64,000 nt of DNA from NCBI GenBank assembly GCA_946487795.1, contig CAMLUN010000001.1:26430-90429 (forward strand). The letters are read 5' to 3'. The translations under genes and the position numbers were made by a program. The stretch is from an uncultured Lactobacillus sp. Its GTDB lineage: Bacteria > Bacillota > Bacilli > Lactobacillales > Lactobacillaceae. Below the pieces are notes generated by a model. It saw only the letters and a list, made by a program, of their open reading frames with translations. It was not told the origin of the DNA and did not search any database. How positions within the stretch are numbered: the stretch's first letter is position 1; each line of letters opens with the position of its first letter. This document shows positions 51,745 to 61,589 of this stretch, piece after piece.

Positions 51745-53475
51745 ATGATTGATCGACTACTCTTCAAAATCGAGGGGAGCAGACATATCATGATTAAGCT
51801 TGTGGGGCTTTATGTCCTGCAAGCTTTTCTTATCCTTGGTCAGGGATTAAGTTTGGCTGCTTTACTAACAGGCTTATGGCAGGGACATTCTCTTTTAAGT
51901 CAAATATATGGCTTAGGTGGATTTATTGTTTGCTACCTTTTGCGTCATGGGCTAACCGAAATTGGGAATGATTGGCTTGATAAGTATTCGGCTAATGCTG
52001 CCCAAAACTTTCGTCAGCAATTATTAAAAAAAGTCTTTGCGCTTGGACCGGTAATTGTTCAGCGGGAGGGAACCGGTAATATGGTTACTCTCGCTCTTGA
52101 TGGCATTAAAGAAGTTGAAAATTATATTCGACTCATCTATAGCAAGGTGATCAGCATGATGATTATTCCAGTCATTATTTTGGTTGTCTGTTTTTGGCTC
52201 GATTGGATTTCTGGCATTGTTATGTTGTTAGTTTATCCTTTGATTGTTTTATTCATGATTATTTTAGGCTATGCAGCGAAGGCTAAGGCAGATCGACAGT
52301 TTGCAGCTTTTCAAATATTGTCTAATCACTTTATTGATTCTTTGCGGGGGATTGACACATTGAAGTACTTTGGCCTTAGTAAGAAGTATTCGCGAAGTAT
52401 TTATCGGTCAAGTGAGCGCTTTCGCAAGTCAACAATGAGTGTGATTAAAGTAGCGATGTTATCAACGTTTGCTCTTGATTTCTTCACTACATTAGCTATT
52501 GCAATCTTAGCAGTCTTTCTTGGCTTACGGTTAATTAACGGTCACTTATTGCTATTCCCGACACTAGCAATCTTGATTTTGGCACCGGAGTATTTTTTGC
52601 CGATTAGGAACTTTGCAAGTGATTACCATGCGACGTTGAATGGTAAAAATTCATTTCATGCGGTTCGGCGAATTCTTGAGATGCCATTACCAAAGAAGCC
52701 GACTGTTGAATTACACCAGTGGACAGGAGTCGATGGGTTAAGTTTTGAGAATGTTGAGTTTATGTATCCTCAAAATGGCAGTGAATTAACAAACCTTGAT
52801 TTAACTGTTAAGGGGAATCAAAAAATTGGCATTATTGGGATGAGTGGGGCCGGAAAGACAACTTTAATTAATCTTTTAAGTGGCTTTTTAGCGCCGACAA
52901 GTGGCCAAATTACCATTCAAGGAAAAAAAGTAACGACTTTGGATATTCATGACTGGCAAAAACAGATTCTCTACATTCCACAGACTCCCTATATTTTTGC
53001 AGATACGTTAAAAAATAATATTGCCTTTTATACTCCAAATGTCAGTGAAGATAAAATAAAAGAAGCGATTCATGTTGTCGGCTTAGATGATCTTGTTGCT
53101 GAATTACCTCAAGGATTAGGGACGATGATTGGCAGCGGCCACCGAGCATTAAGCGGTGGACAGGCACAGCGAATTGCCTTAGCACGAGCATTTCTTGATC
53201 CAGAACGTCGGGTAATGATTTTTGATGAGCCGACCGCCCACCTTGATATTGAGACTGAACTAGAGTTGAAAAAAAGAATGCTTCCGTTGATGGAAAATAG
53301 GTTAGTCTTTTTTGCTACCCACCGTTTGCATTGGATGAAGCAGATGGACTACATTTTAGTGTTGAAGAATGGCAAGTTAATTGAACAAGGAACGTATCAG
53401 CAGTTGCTTGATGAACATGGTTACTTTACAGAACTGATGGACCAAACACGCGGAAAGGAGATAACCCATGAATAA
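51745..53475 (+). CDS. cydD: Heme/thiol ABC exporter subunit CydD
   Basis: This 576-residue fused membrane/ATPase half transporter is needed for cytochrome bd assembly. It has six spans in the first 300 residues, Walker A GMSGAGKTT, signature ALSGGQAQR and Walker B RRVMIFDEPTAHLD. The ATG at 51745 gives the usual CydD opening MIDRLLFK although its site GGAGG is somewhat distant; an ATG at 51790 with GAGGGGAG would remove that opening and is less likely. It overlaps cydC by eight bases. Confidence 0.9.
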   Translation: MIDRLLFKIEGSRHIMIKLVGLYVLQAFLILGQGLSLAALLTGLWQGHSLLSQIYGLGGFIVCYLLRHGLTEIGNDWLDKYSANAAQNFRQQLLKKVFALGPVIVQREGTGNMVTLALDGIKEVENYIRLIYSKVISMMIIPVIILVVCFWLDWISGIVMLLVYPLIVLFMIILGYAAKAKADRQFAAFQILSNHFIDSLRGIDTLKYFGLSKKYSRSIYRSSERFRKSTMSVIKVAMLSTFALDFFTTLAIAILAVFLGLRLINGHLLLFPTLAILILAPEYFLPIRNFASDYHATLNGKNSFHAVRRILEMPLPKKPTVELHQWTGVDGLSFENVEFMYPQNGSELTNLDLTVKGNQKIGIIGMSGAGKTTLINLLSGFLAPTSGQITIQGKKVTTLDIHDWQKQILYIPQTPYIFADTLKNNIAFYTPNVSEDKIKEAIHVVGLDDLVAELPQGLGTMIGSGHRALSGGQAQRIALARAFLDPERRVMIFDEPTAHLDIETELELKKRMLPLMENRLVFFATHRLHWMKQMDYILVLKNGKLIEQGTYQQLLDEHGYFTELMDQTRGKEITHE

Positions 53476-55213
53476 GATTCCTTTACTTAAAGCAATGAAA
53501 CATGATCGGTGGGTGAAACCCTTCCTAAAGCGTTACAAGTGGACCTTGGTATTAGCAATTACCCTGGGGATTGTTACCTTTATTTGTGCTAGTGGATTGA
53601 TGTTCACCGCGGGCTATTTAATCAGTAAGTCCGCAACGATGCCTTTTAATATTTTGTTAGTATATGTTCCCATCGTTCTTACTCGTGCCTTTGGGATTTT
53701 TAGACCGGTGACTAATTATTTTGAACGATTGGTTAGTCATAATTGGGTTTTTAAAATGACTTCTGCATTTCGTAAAAAGCTTTATGATTCGTTAGAGCAG
53801 GATGCCGTTTTCTTTAATAGTAAGTATCGAATTGGAGATATTCTTGGGTTACTTTCAGAAGATGTTGCCCACATTCAAAATTTATATTTACGAACGATTT
53901 TTCCAATGTTGGTTGCATTTGGGCTTTATGCCATTATCGTTATTGGAATGGGGATAATTTCTCCACTAATGGGTCTTTTAATGTTAATTCTATTTGGGTT
54001 AATCATCATTGCTGTTCCCGTGTGGTCAGTGCTTGTTAATGGTGCACGCCAGCAACTAGAAAAGCAATATACCAATACCTTGTATGCTGATCTTACTGAT
54101 AATATCATGGGGATTACAGACTGGGTATTTGCGGGGCGCAGTGCGGATTACCTGCAGCACTATAATAAAAGTGAGAAAAACGTACTAGCATCTCAAAAAG
54201 CGATGAAACGTTTTGAGCATTGGCGTGATTTTATTCTTCAGGTAATGATTTTATTGGTGGTTGTTAGCCTTATTGTATGGGGAGCAGCACATTTCGGCGG
54301 TCATTGGGGAGGCAGTGCAAATTGGATTGCGGCCTTTGTTCTTTGTGTCTTTCCCCTTGATGAAGTATTGTCTAGCTTGCCAGCAGCTGCTCAAGAAACT
54401 AATGTATATACGGATTCATTAAAGCGATTGAATGAATTACCACAACCGCCTGCTCCTTCTAAGGCTAATATTGAGATTGCCGCTCCTTATCATCTTAAAA
54501 TTACAGATGTTTATTATCGCTATCCTAAAACAGAGAAGATGATCTTGCGGGGGATTAATCTTGATGTTAATCCAGGCGAAAAACTTGCCATTCTTGGTCG
54601 CAGTGGGGCTGGAAAGAGTACGTTAGCTAGTTTAATTCGTGGAGACCGGAAGCCTACTTCGGGCACTGTTACTCTTAATAATGTGCCAACGGGTGAATTT
54701 GGTGATGAGATTTCGAATTATATTGGGATCGTTCACCAATCGCCATATTTGTTTCATACCACAATCTTAAATAATATTCGTTTGGGAAATGAAGATGCGA
54801 CAGAGGATCAAGTATGGGATGTTCTTGAACGTGTTGGGTTGGCCGCTATGATTAGACGACTGCCAAAAGGACTTCATACGATGGTTGATGAGGCAGGGTT
54901 ACGGTTTTCTGGCGGAGAGCGTCACCGGTTGTCTCTTGCCCGGATTTTACTCAAGGATGCGCCCATTATCCTTTTAGATGAACCAACTGTAGGTTTAGAT
55001 CCGGTAACAGAAGAAAAGGTAATTGAGACTTTTATGGAGCAGCTACAAGGAAAAACTTTGATTTGGATTACTCACCATTTACAAGGCATAGAAATGATGG
55101 ATCAAGTTGTTTTTATCGAGGATGGTAAAATTTCAATGCAAGGCAGCCCGGCAGAATTACAAAAAACAAATGAACATTACCGGGCGTTAAAAATGGCAGA
55201 TGAGGGTATCTAG
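53468..55213 (+). CDS. cydC: Heme/thiol ABC exporter subunit CydC
   Basis: This 581-residue partner half transporter has Walker A GRSGAGKST, signature FSGGERHRL and Walker B PIILLDEPTVGLD. It starts inside the end of cydD behind GGAAAGGAG. CydDC is thought to export cysteine/glutathione or move heme, enabling CydAB maturation. The order cydABCD is the standard Gram-positive one. Confidence 0.92.
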   Translation: MNKIPLLKAMKHDRWVKPFLKRYKWTLVLAITLGIVTFICASGLMFTAGYLISKSATMPFNILLVYVPIVLTRAFGIFRPVTNYFERLVSHNWVFKMTSAFRKKLYDSLEQDAVFFNSKYRIGDILGLLSEDVAHIQNLYLRTIFPMLVAFGLYAIIVIGMGIISPLMGLLMLILFGLIIIAVPVWSVLVNGARQQLEKQYTNTLYADLTDNIMGITDWVFAGRSADYLQHYNKSEKNVLASQKAMKRFEHWRDFILQVMILLVVVSLIVWGAAHFGGHWGGSANWIAAFVLCVFPLDEVLSSLPAAAQETNVYTDSLKRLNELPQPPAPSKANIEIAAPYHLKITDVYYRYPKTEKMILRGINLDVNPGEKLAILGRSGAGKSTLASLIRGDRKPTSGTVTLNNVPTGEFGDEISNYIGIVHQSPYLFHTTILNNIRLGNEDATEDQVWDVLERVGLAAMIRRLPKGLHTMVDEAGLRFSGGERHRLSLARILLKDAPIILLDEPTVGLDPVTEEKVIETFMEQLQGKTLIWITHHLQGIEMMDQVVFIEDGKISMQGSPAELQKTNEHYRALKMADEGI

Positions 55214-55267
55214 CTAGTTTAGGAATGTTATAATAAAGTAGGACTATTAATGAAGGGATGAATAGTA

Positions 55268-56482
55268 ATGAAAGAAGTTGTTGTACTTGGAGCTGGTTAC
55301 GCTGGCTTAAAGACGGTCGTATTATTACAAAAAAAGCTAAAAAATAATGTTCATATTACACTAGTTGATCGTAATAATTATCATTATGAAGCTACTGATT
55401 TACACGAAGCTGCTGCGGGAACGCAAAGTGCTTCAAGGATCACTTATCCAATTAGTGATGTTATTAATCCACAAATTACTACCTTTATCCAAGATGAAGT
55501 TGTAAAGATCGATCCTGATAAAAAGACAGTTAAACTTGCTGGTCATGAAGAGCTACTGCACTATGATTATTGTGTATTAGGACTCGGCTTTGTTTCAGAA
55601 ACCTTTGGAATCCCTGGTGCTGAAGAAAATGCATTACCGATGACTAATGTTAAAGAAGCTTTAGCAATTTATGACCATATCATTGCCAAAATGAAAGATT
55701 ATCGTACCACTCACAATCCTGATGATCTTCAAATTGTTATTTGTGGTGGTGGATTTACTGGAATTGAATTAGCAGGGGCGCTTGTTGACGCTCGAGCAAG
55801 TTATGCCAAAATCGCTGGAGTTTCACCAGATGAAATTAAAATTACGCTGATTGAAGCTTCAACAAGATTACTTCCAATGTTTAGTGAAAAACTTGCCGAA
55901 TATGGGGTAAACCTTGTTAAGAGCCTTAACGTGCAATTGCTTGATGGTTCACGAATTAGCAAGATTGAACCTGGGAAGGTCATCTACAAGCATGGAGATG
56001 ATGATGAAGAGTCCCTTAATGCTGGTATAATTATCTGGACAACTGGAGTAAGTGGTAATCCATTGATGGAAGAATGTGGCTTTGATGCTAAGCGTGGCCG
56101 GGTAATCGTTACTGACCACTTAACAGATCCTAAGCACGATGATATTTACATCATTGGGGATGTTGCTGCCGTAATGCCACCGGATGGTAAACGCCCATAC
56201 CCAACTACTGCACAAATCGCTCTAGCAATGGCTGATTACACGGCTGAAGACATTGTTAGCCGTATTAAGACTGGCAAGCATGAAGCTAAGCCATTTACTT
56301 ACAAGTCCTTAGGAACAGTTGCTTCCGTTGGTAATACGCGGGCATTTGGTGAAGCAATGGGTCATGAATTACGTGGATATCCTGCTTCAGCAATGAAGAA
56401 AATTATTGCTGACCGTTCCTTGTTAGAAACAGGTGGTTTGAAAGAGCTATTTGCTAAAGGACGCTTTGACTTATATCACTAG
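55268..56482 (+). CDS. ndh: Type II NADH dehydrogenase
   Basis: This 404-residue single-subunit flavoprotein has the FAD-binding VVLGAGYAGLKT at the N terminus, a second Rossmann motif IVICGGGFTGIELAGAL for NADH, and IYIIGDVAAVMP, the FAD-contact ATG-type motif. It oxidises NADH and reduces quinone without proton pumping. Placed 54 bases behind cydC, it supplies electrons to cytochrome bd, so five adjacent genes form a minimal respiratory chain. AAGGGATG precedes the ATG. Confidence 0.92.
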   Translation: MKEVVVLGAGYAGLKTVVLLQKKLKNNVHITLVDRNNYHYEATDLHEAAAGTQSASRITYPISDVINPQITTFIQDEVVKIDPDKKTVKLAGHEELLHYDYCVLGLGFVSETFGIPGAEENALPMTNVKEALAIYDHIIAKMKDYRTTHNPDDLQIVICGGGFTGIELAGALVDARASYAKIAGVSPDEIKITLIEASTRLLPMFSEKLAEYGVNLVKSLNVQLLDGSRISKIEPGKVIYKHGDDDEESLNAGIIIWTTGVSGNPLMEECGFDAKRGRVIVTDHLTDPKHDDIYIIGDVAAVMPPDGKRPYPTTAQIALAMADYTAEDIVSRIKTGKHEAKPFTYKSLGTVASVGNTRAFGEAMGHELRGYPASAMKKIIADRSLLETGGLKELFAKGRFDLYH

Positions 56483-56490
56483 AAAATGAA

Positions 56491-56536
56491 TGAGGCTGAG
56501 AAAAAACTTTTGTTTTTTCAACAGCCTCGTTTTTAT
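56491..56536 (+). terminator. Intrinsic terminator of the cyd-ndh operon
   Basis: GAGGCTGAGAAAAAAC and its partner ending CAACAGCCTCG form the stem, followed by TTTTT; it is of the same type as at 30106 and 43328. Confidence 0.85.
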
Positions 56537-56584
56537 GCTTATATGCTAAAAAGGTATGGTTATAATAAATAAAGGGTGAAATAA

Positions 56585-57898
56585 ATGATTAAAACTTATG
56601 ATGAAGCATTATCTTTTATTCATGGACGAACACAATTCAAGAAAATTCCAACACTCACACGGATGAAACGATTCTTGGCAGAATTAGGGAACCCACAAGA
56701 AGGACTTAAATACATTCACGTTACAGGAACTAATGGTAAGGGATCAACCGTTGCAATGATGCGGTCTGCTTTACTGGAAAGTGGCCTTACTGTTGGAAGT
56801 TTTACATCACCTTTTATTACACGATTTAATGAACGAATTGAGTATAATGGAATCCCAATTAGTGATGATGATCTTTTAAGATTAGTTCAAAAAATTGCCC
56901 CTGTTGTCAAAAAACTTGATGATACATTAGAAACAGGCGGTCCAACTGAATTTGAAATTGATACAGCATTAATGTTTTGCTACATGGCTGAAAAGAAGCC
57001 CGATGTTATATTGCTTGAAGTGGGGATTGGGGGGCTATACGATTCTACTAATGTAATTACGCCAGTTGTTAGCGTGATCACGACAGTTGGCTGGGATCAT
57101 ATGAAGTATTTAGGTGATACTTTAGCTAAGATTGCGGCTCAAAAAGCAGGAATAATCAAAAAAGGTGTCCCAGTTGTTTTAGGTGCTCTCCCAACAGAAG
57201 CGCGCGAAACTATTCTCGCAGATGCAAAGGAGAAAAAATCCCCGGTTTTTGAATTAGGAAAAGACTTTACTGTTCACAAACTTAATGGTCATCAGTTCCA
57301 CGCAAAAATTCGGTATCAAGGAAAAAATCTGAAAAAAATAGAAATAATTCTTGGGTTGCCAGGCGACTATCAGATAGAAAATGCAGCAGTTGCTTTGATG
57401 GCTCTTGAGCTTTTTATGGAGAAGCGTGGGCTAGCAATTGATCGTCGTGCTTTGATAGCGGGATTAGAAAATGCTGCTTGGCCGGGGCGATTAGAAGAAA
57501 TAAATACTACTCCTCTGGTCTTACTAGATGGCGCTCATAATCTTCCTGGTGTCCAGGCCCTGGTTCATACTATTAAGAATGATTTTGCCGATCGGGAAGT
57601 TTACCTCTTGGTAGCGATTTTGGCTGATAAGCAATATGAATTAATGCTTGGGGAATTAGCAAGCTTGGGGAATATTCACTTAACTGTTACTCACTTTGCT
57701 GGCCCCGGTCCAAAAAGACCAAGTGCAGACTTAGCAAAAGCAGTTGCTGATATTCCAACTAAATATCCCATCCAGATTATTAACGACTGGCGATTAGGAA
57801 TCGGGCAGGTGGCAAGTCAAATGAGTGCGGACGATGTAATGATTATTACTGGTTCTCTTTATTTTGTTTCAGATGTTCGTAGATTCTTTTTAAATTAA
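56585..57898 (+). CDS. folC: Folylpolyglutamate/dihydrofolate synthase
   Basis: This 437-residue Mur-ligase-fold enzyme adds glutamate to folates. The P-loop is IHVTGTNGKGSTVAMM (residues about 43-58); ITTVGWDHMKYLG and LLDGAHNLPG are family motifs. AAGGGTG precedes the ATG. Its usual neighbour valS is separated from it by the respiratory genes. Confidence 0.95.
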   Translation: MIKTYDEALSFIHGRTQFKKIPTLTRMKRFLAELGNPQEGLKYIHVTGTNGKGSTVAMMRSALLESGLTVGSFTSPFITRFNERIEYNGIPISDDDLLRLVQKIAPVVKKLDDTLETGGPTEFEIDTALMFCYMAEKKPDVILLEVGIGGLYDSTNVITPVVSVITTVGWDHMKYLGDTLAKIAAQKAGIIKKGVPVVLGALPTEARETILADAKEKKSPVFELGKDFTVHKLNGHQFHAKIRYQGKNLKKIEIILGLPGDYQIENAAVALMALELFMEKRGLAIDRRALIAGLENAAWPGRLEEINTTPLVLLDGAHNLPGVQALVHTIKNDFADREVYLLVAILADKQYELMLGELASLGNIHLTVTHFAGPGPKRPSADLAKAVADIPTKYPIQIINDWRLGIGQVASQMSADDVMIITGSLYFVSDVRRFFLN

Positions 57899-57959
57899 AA
57901 GTGTAAAAGCACAAATTTTCCGTATTTAAATATATAGAGTGTAAAAAGGAGAATTATTT

Positions 57960-58592
57960 ATGGAAAATGAAGTGATTAACGAATATACAAAATTAGTCTG
58001 GACGGCTATTCCTGATAAACCGGGAACAAAGAAGCAGGAATTATGTCAACGTTTCTTACGTAAGTGTCCTACTCCCCTAGCAATTAAACGGCTTTCACGT
58101 ATTGAAAAAAATGAGATAAATGAATGGGCGCCAGAAATGCTTAACTTTTTTGCTGCTATTGAATTAGGGAAGATAGTAACTAAAAGTCATGAAGAAATTA
58201 TTGGCCATGCTTATTCGAGTATCGAATTAGGACGCAAGATGGTTGACCATTTTCAAAGTGAAGAGCAAGAAAGTGTTTGTATTGCCTGTACAGATATCCA
58301 TAATGAGATAATTGATTGGAAAATTTTGTTTGTAGGCGGCGGATGCGAATGTATTCTTTATCCTGATAAGATTTTTCAATATGCGCTCCGGTGTTCAGCT
58401 CAAGGAATTATTATGATCCACAATCATCCGACGGGAGACATTCATCCTTCTAAGCAAGATGAATCTTTTACTCGTCGCTTAGAACGAGGATGTGAGATTA
58501 TTGGACTTCATTTAGTTGACTTTATGATTGTTGGTCGTGATACATACCATAGTTGGCGTGAAGCTAGTCTCGTTAATGAGCTTAAAAAGTAA
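57960..58592 (+). CDS. radC: RadC family JAMM-domain protein
   Basis: This 210-residue protein has the MPN+/JAMM metal motif in MIHNHPTGDIHPSKQDE (HxH, then Ser and Asp). It lacks the usual UPF0758 opening and starts with a degenerate helical N-terminal half. Despite the name, a role in DNA repair is doubtful in Gram-positives. It precedes mreB, the conserved order in Firmicutes. AAAAGGAG lies upstream of the ATG at 57960. Confidence 0.85.
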   Translation: MENEVINEYTKLVWTAIPDKPGTKKQELCQRFLRKCPTPLAIKRLSRIEKNEINEWAPEMLNFFAAIELGKIVTKSHEEIIGHAYSSIELGRKMVDHFQSEEQESVCIACTDIHNEIIDWKILFVGGGCECILYPDKIFQYALRCSAQGIIMIHNHPTGDIHPSKQDESFTRRLERGCEIIGLHLVDFMIVGRDTYHSWREASLVNELKK

Positions 58593-58674
58593 AGAAACCT
58601 TTAATTTATTATAATAATTACGCTTTCTTTGTTCTTATTAATGTATATTAATGTTCGTATGTACCGAGTGGCTA

Positions 58675-58697
58675 TGGTATAATATGCACGATATTAA
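58675..58697 (+). promoter_or_regulatory. Promoter of mreBCD
   Basis: An extended -10 TGGTATAAT (hexamer 58678-58683) is followed by ACGATATTAA (58688-58697), the decamer also found at the mbl promoter. Confidence 0.6.
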
Positions 58698-58727
58698 TTT
58701 GATTTTAAGACGAAGGGAAGAAGCAGA

Positions 58728-59729
58728 TTGCTAGGAATTGGAACAAAAAATCTTGGCATTGACCTTGGAACTGCTAATACAATTGTCTACCTTGAAGGTA
58801 AGGGTATTGTATTAAGAGAACCATCAGTTGTTGCTCGTAATTCTAAGACTAACGAAGTAATCGCTGTTGGCAGTGATGCCCGTGATATGATCGGACGGAC
58901 GCCAGAAAGCATTGTGGCTATCCGACCAATGAAAGACGGTGTTATTGCTGATTACGACACAACAGTTGCAATGATGAAGTATTACATTGATAAAGCACTA
59001 GGAAATAATGGTAAGCCATATGTTATGGTATGTGTTCCTAGTGGGATCACGGAAGTTGAAAAGCGAGCAGTGATTGATGCTACTCGAGTTGCAGGTGCTC
59101 GTGATGCTTATGTTATTGAAGAACCATTTGCAGCAGCCATTGGAGCTGGATTACCGGTTATGGATCCAACCGGTAGTATGGTTGTTGATATTGGTGGCGG
59201 TACTACTGATGTTGCTACCATTTCATTAGGTGGTATTGTCTCAAGCCGGTCCATTCGAATGGCAGGAGATAAGATGAATGATGCAATTGTTCAATATGTT
59301 CGTCAACATATGAATTTATTAATTGGTGAACGAACAGCTGAAAAGCTTAAGTGGGATATTGGGTCTGCATCTGTTGAAGCTGCTGAAGAAATGGGAACAA
59401 CACAAGTTCGCGGTCGTGATCTTGTAACTGGATTGCCAAAGACAATGCAAGTATCTGCGAAGGATGTTTCAACGGCCCTCCAAGATGTTGTTGATAGTAT
59501 TATTACGGCAATTAAAGGAACACTTGAAGAAACTTCCCCAGAAATTGCTGCTGATGTTATTGATCACGGGATTGTATTAACTGGTGGGGGCGCATTATTA
59601 AAGCATTTACCAGATGTTATTGCAGATGCAACCAAAGTACCAGTATTTATTGCTAATGATCCCCTTGACTGTGTTGCTATTGGTACCGGCGAGTCATTAA
59701 AGAGTATTGATGTAATGAAGAAAAAGTAA
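58728..59729 (+). CDS. mreB: Rod shape-determining protein MreB
   Basis: This 333-residue bacterial actin starts with TTG behind GAAGGGAAG. Phosphate loops are [19 protein letters not shown] and [15 protein letters not shown]; the adenosine motif is [13 protein letters not shown]. It is paralogous to the product at 12678 but is followed by mreC and mreD, so this is the canonical mreB. It directs lateral wall synthesis. Confidence 0.95.
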   Translation: MLGIGTKNLGIDLGTANTIVYLEGKGIVLREPSVVARNSKTNEVIAVGSDARDMIGRTPESIVAIRPMKDGVIADYDTTVAMMKYYIDKALGNNGKPYVMVCVPSGITEVEKRAVIDATRVAGARDAYVIEEPFAAAIGAGLPVMDPTGSMVVDIGGGTTDVATISLGGIVSSRSIRMAGDKMNDAIVQYVRQHMNLLIGERTAEKLKWDIGSASVEAAEEMGTTQVRGRDLVTGLPKTMQVSAKDVSTALQDVVDSIITAIKGTLEETSPEIAADVIDHGIVLTGGGALLKHLPDVIADATKVPVFIANDPLDCVAIGTGESLKSIDVMKKK

Positions 59730-59786
59730 AATGATTCTCTGACAGTGACGTCAGCGATGAATCATCATTAGTACTAACTAATGATT

Positions 59787-59829
59787 GACGGGGCTGAGTG
59801 CCAAGCAGAATTGTTTGGCAGGCCCCGTC
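59787..59829 (+). other. Strong hairpin between mreB and mreC
   Basis: GACGGGGC (59787-59794) pairs with GCCCCGTC (59822-59829), and TGCCAA with TTGGCA inside. Only TTA follows, so it is not a standard terminator; a processing or stability element, or an attenuator, is possible. A second small hairpin (ATCATTAGT with ACTAATGAT) precedes it. Confidence 0.6.
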
Positions 59830-59862
59830 TTAATTACCTTGTGTATGCATTGGAGGGTCATA

Positions 59863-60720
59863 ATGCAGAAATTTTTTTCCAATCGCCGATTAGTTATTGC
59901 TGTGATAATTCTAGTTGTCTGTTTTGGACTAATGGCAGGTTCTGTTTCTTTACGGAATAGACGAAATACACCACCGATTATCCAACAATTTGGAAATGAT
60001 ATTGTTGGCTTTGTTGATAGTGCAGTTGCTCTCCCTGTAAATTGGGCACAGACAAGTATAAGTTCAATAAATGGGTTGATGAATACTTATTCTGAAAACC
60101 GTGAACTTAAACAGCAAGTAACTGAATTAGCACAAACTAAAGTCCGTGATCAGACCTTAGCTCATGAAAATAAACAATTAAAACAACAGTTAAAACTTAA
60201 TAATTCAATGACCGACTATAATACAGTTACAGCGGCTGTGTTAATGCGCACACCATCTTCATGGCAACGACAACTCGTAATTAATAAAGGTCAATCTAGT
60301 GGTATTAAGAAGAATATGCCCGTTATGAGTGGTAGTGGGTTAATTGGTCGGATTACAGAAGTAAATAAAACTAATAGTAAAGTTGAATTATTGAGTGATA
60401 CTAGTGAATCATCGAACCGTTTTGCAATTACCCTTAATGGTCAAAATGGGAAGGTGATTAACGGGATTATCACCGGATATAATGCAAGAAATAACGAGCT
60501 TGAAATGGGACAAGTAACTTCTAAAGCTAAAATAAAAAAGGGTACCCGAGTAGTAACCAGTGGAATGGGTGGTGTGACACCAAAGGGACTTTACGTTGGT
60601 CGCGTGTCGCATGTCGGTAAAGATGATTATGGCCTCGCCCAGAAAATCTATATTACTCCAGCAACGGACTTTAATGATATTAATATTGTTACAGTTGCTG
60701 AAGCAGCTTCGCAGGAGTGA
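59863..60720 (+). CDS. mreC: Rod shape-determining protein MreC
   Basis: This 285-residue bitopic protein has one N-terminal membrane helix (about residues 10-28), a coiled coil (ENRELKQQVTELAQTKVRDQ) and the extracellular beta-barrel domain (VINKGQSSGIKKNMPV; GLIGRITEVN). I chose the ATG at 59863 with GGAGGG upstream; the longer frame runs back into the intergenic hairpin. It links MreB filaments to the wall enzymes. Confidence 0.95.
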   Translation: MQKFFSNRRLVIAVIILVVCFGLMAGSVSLRNRRNTPPIIQQFGNDIVGFVDSAVALPVNWAQTSISSINGLMNTYSENRELKQQVTELAQTKVRDQTLAHENKQLKQQLKLNNSMTDYNTVTAAVLMRTPSSWQRQLVINKGQSSGIKKNMPVMSGSGLIGRITEVNKTNSKVELLSDTSESSNRFAITLNGQNGKVINGIITGYNARNNELEMGQVTSKAKIKKGTRVVTSGMGGVTPKGLYVGRVSHVGKDDYGLAQKIYITPATDFNDINIVTVAEAASQE

Positions 60721-60726
60721 TAAATT

Positions 60727-61263
60727 ATGTATCGTTTATCACGCTTAAAATATATATTCCCAATTGGCTTATTTGTATGTCTGTTTTTGGACGGAGCCTT
60801 AAGCCATGTGTGGGCACCATTATTTTTCAGTTATCCCTATTCAATGGTGAGTGAACTTGTCTTACTGTGGTTAGTCTTATCGTACTTCTTTCAAGATGAT
60901 ATTGAGATTCCATTAATTCCATTTGCAATTGCTGCTGGTGCAGTTTACGATTTATACTTTTCGGGAATTTTAGGATTATATATTTTCTTGTATCCATTAG
61001 TAGTCGAAATAACTAAAATTTTATCTCGTTATTTTAGTTCATCATTTCTTTCGATGATTATGATTTTCTTTGTTGATATTGTCATTTTTGAGACGTTTAA
61101 TTATTGGGCATATTATTTAGTGAATATTACTAATGTTGGTTTTGGCGACTATCTTATTTATACACTTGCTCCAACGTTAGCATTGAATTTAATTTATTTT
61201 GTTGTCCTCTTCTGGCCAATTCGCGCAATATATCGCTGGGCATTAGACGATGATCAAATTTAA
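60727..61263 (+). CDS. mreD: Rod shape-determining protein MreD
   Basis: This 178-residue membrane protein has five to six spans and a basic N terminus (YRLSRLKYIFPIG). It follows mreC by six bases with GGAG in the mreC end. The family is poorly conserved in sequence, and the assignment rests on topology and gene order mreB-C-D. Confidence 0.9.
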   Translation: MYRLSRLKYIFPIGLFVCLFLDGALSHVWAPLFFSYPYSMVSELVLLWLVLSYFFQDDIEIPLIPFAIAAGAVYDLYFSGILGLYIFLYPLVVEITKILSRYFSSSFLSMIMIFFVDIVIFETFNYWAYYLVNITNVGFGDYLIYTLAPTLALNLIYFVVLFWPIRAIYRWALDDDQI

Positions 61264-61272
61264 AATTAGTGC

Positions 61273-61576
61273 TTGACACAATAGATATTCCAGTATAGGA
61301 TATTTACAACATAATAAATGACAGTGAACAGACTAGTAGAGCTTTAAGCATTGCAAAGAGAGTCCTTAATGATGGGAAGGGATCGATGCTTTGGCTTGAA
61401 TCACATCTGTGAGTTGGCCTTCTGAAAGCCATAGTAGGAAGACCCGGGGAAGCCCGTTACAGCGCGGAGTTTATTTTAATGAACTCACTAAGGCTATTAT
61501 TCGTGAGAAAATAGCAAGATGAGGTGGAACCGCGGAAACGCCCTCGTAGCCATTTTAGGCTCGAGGGTGTTTTTTG
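61273..61576 (+). promoter_or_regulatory. Histidine T-box riboswitch (first, complete)
   Basis: TTGACA (61273-61278) begins the promoter. Stem I has AAGCAT paired with ATGCTT and a basal ACAGA/TCTGT. The specifier loop reads GAA-T-CAC-A, giving CAC (61402-61404), a histidine codon, in the same position as GTA in the valS leader. The T-box AGGTGGAACCGCGG (61522-61535) and terminator (CCCTCG with CGAGGG plus T run, 61539-61576) follow. Specifier placement is by eye. Confidence 0.85.
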
Positions 61577-61589
61577 TTTCATTAAAATA

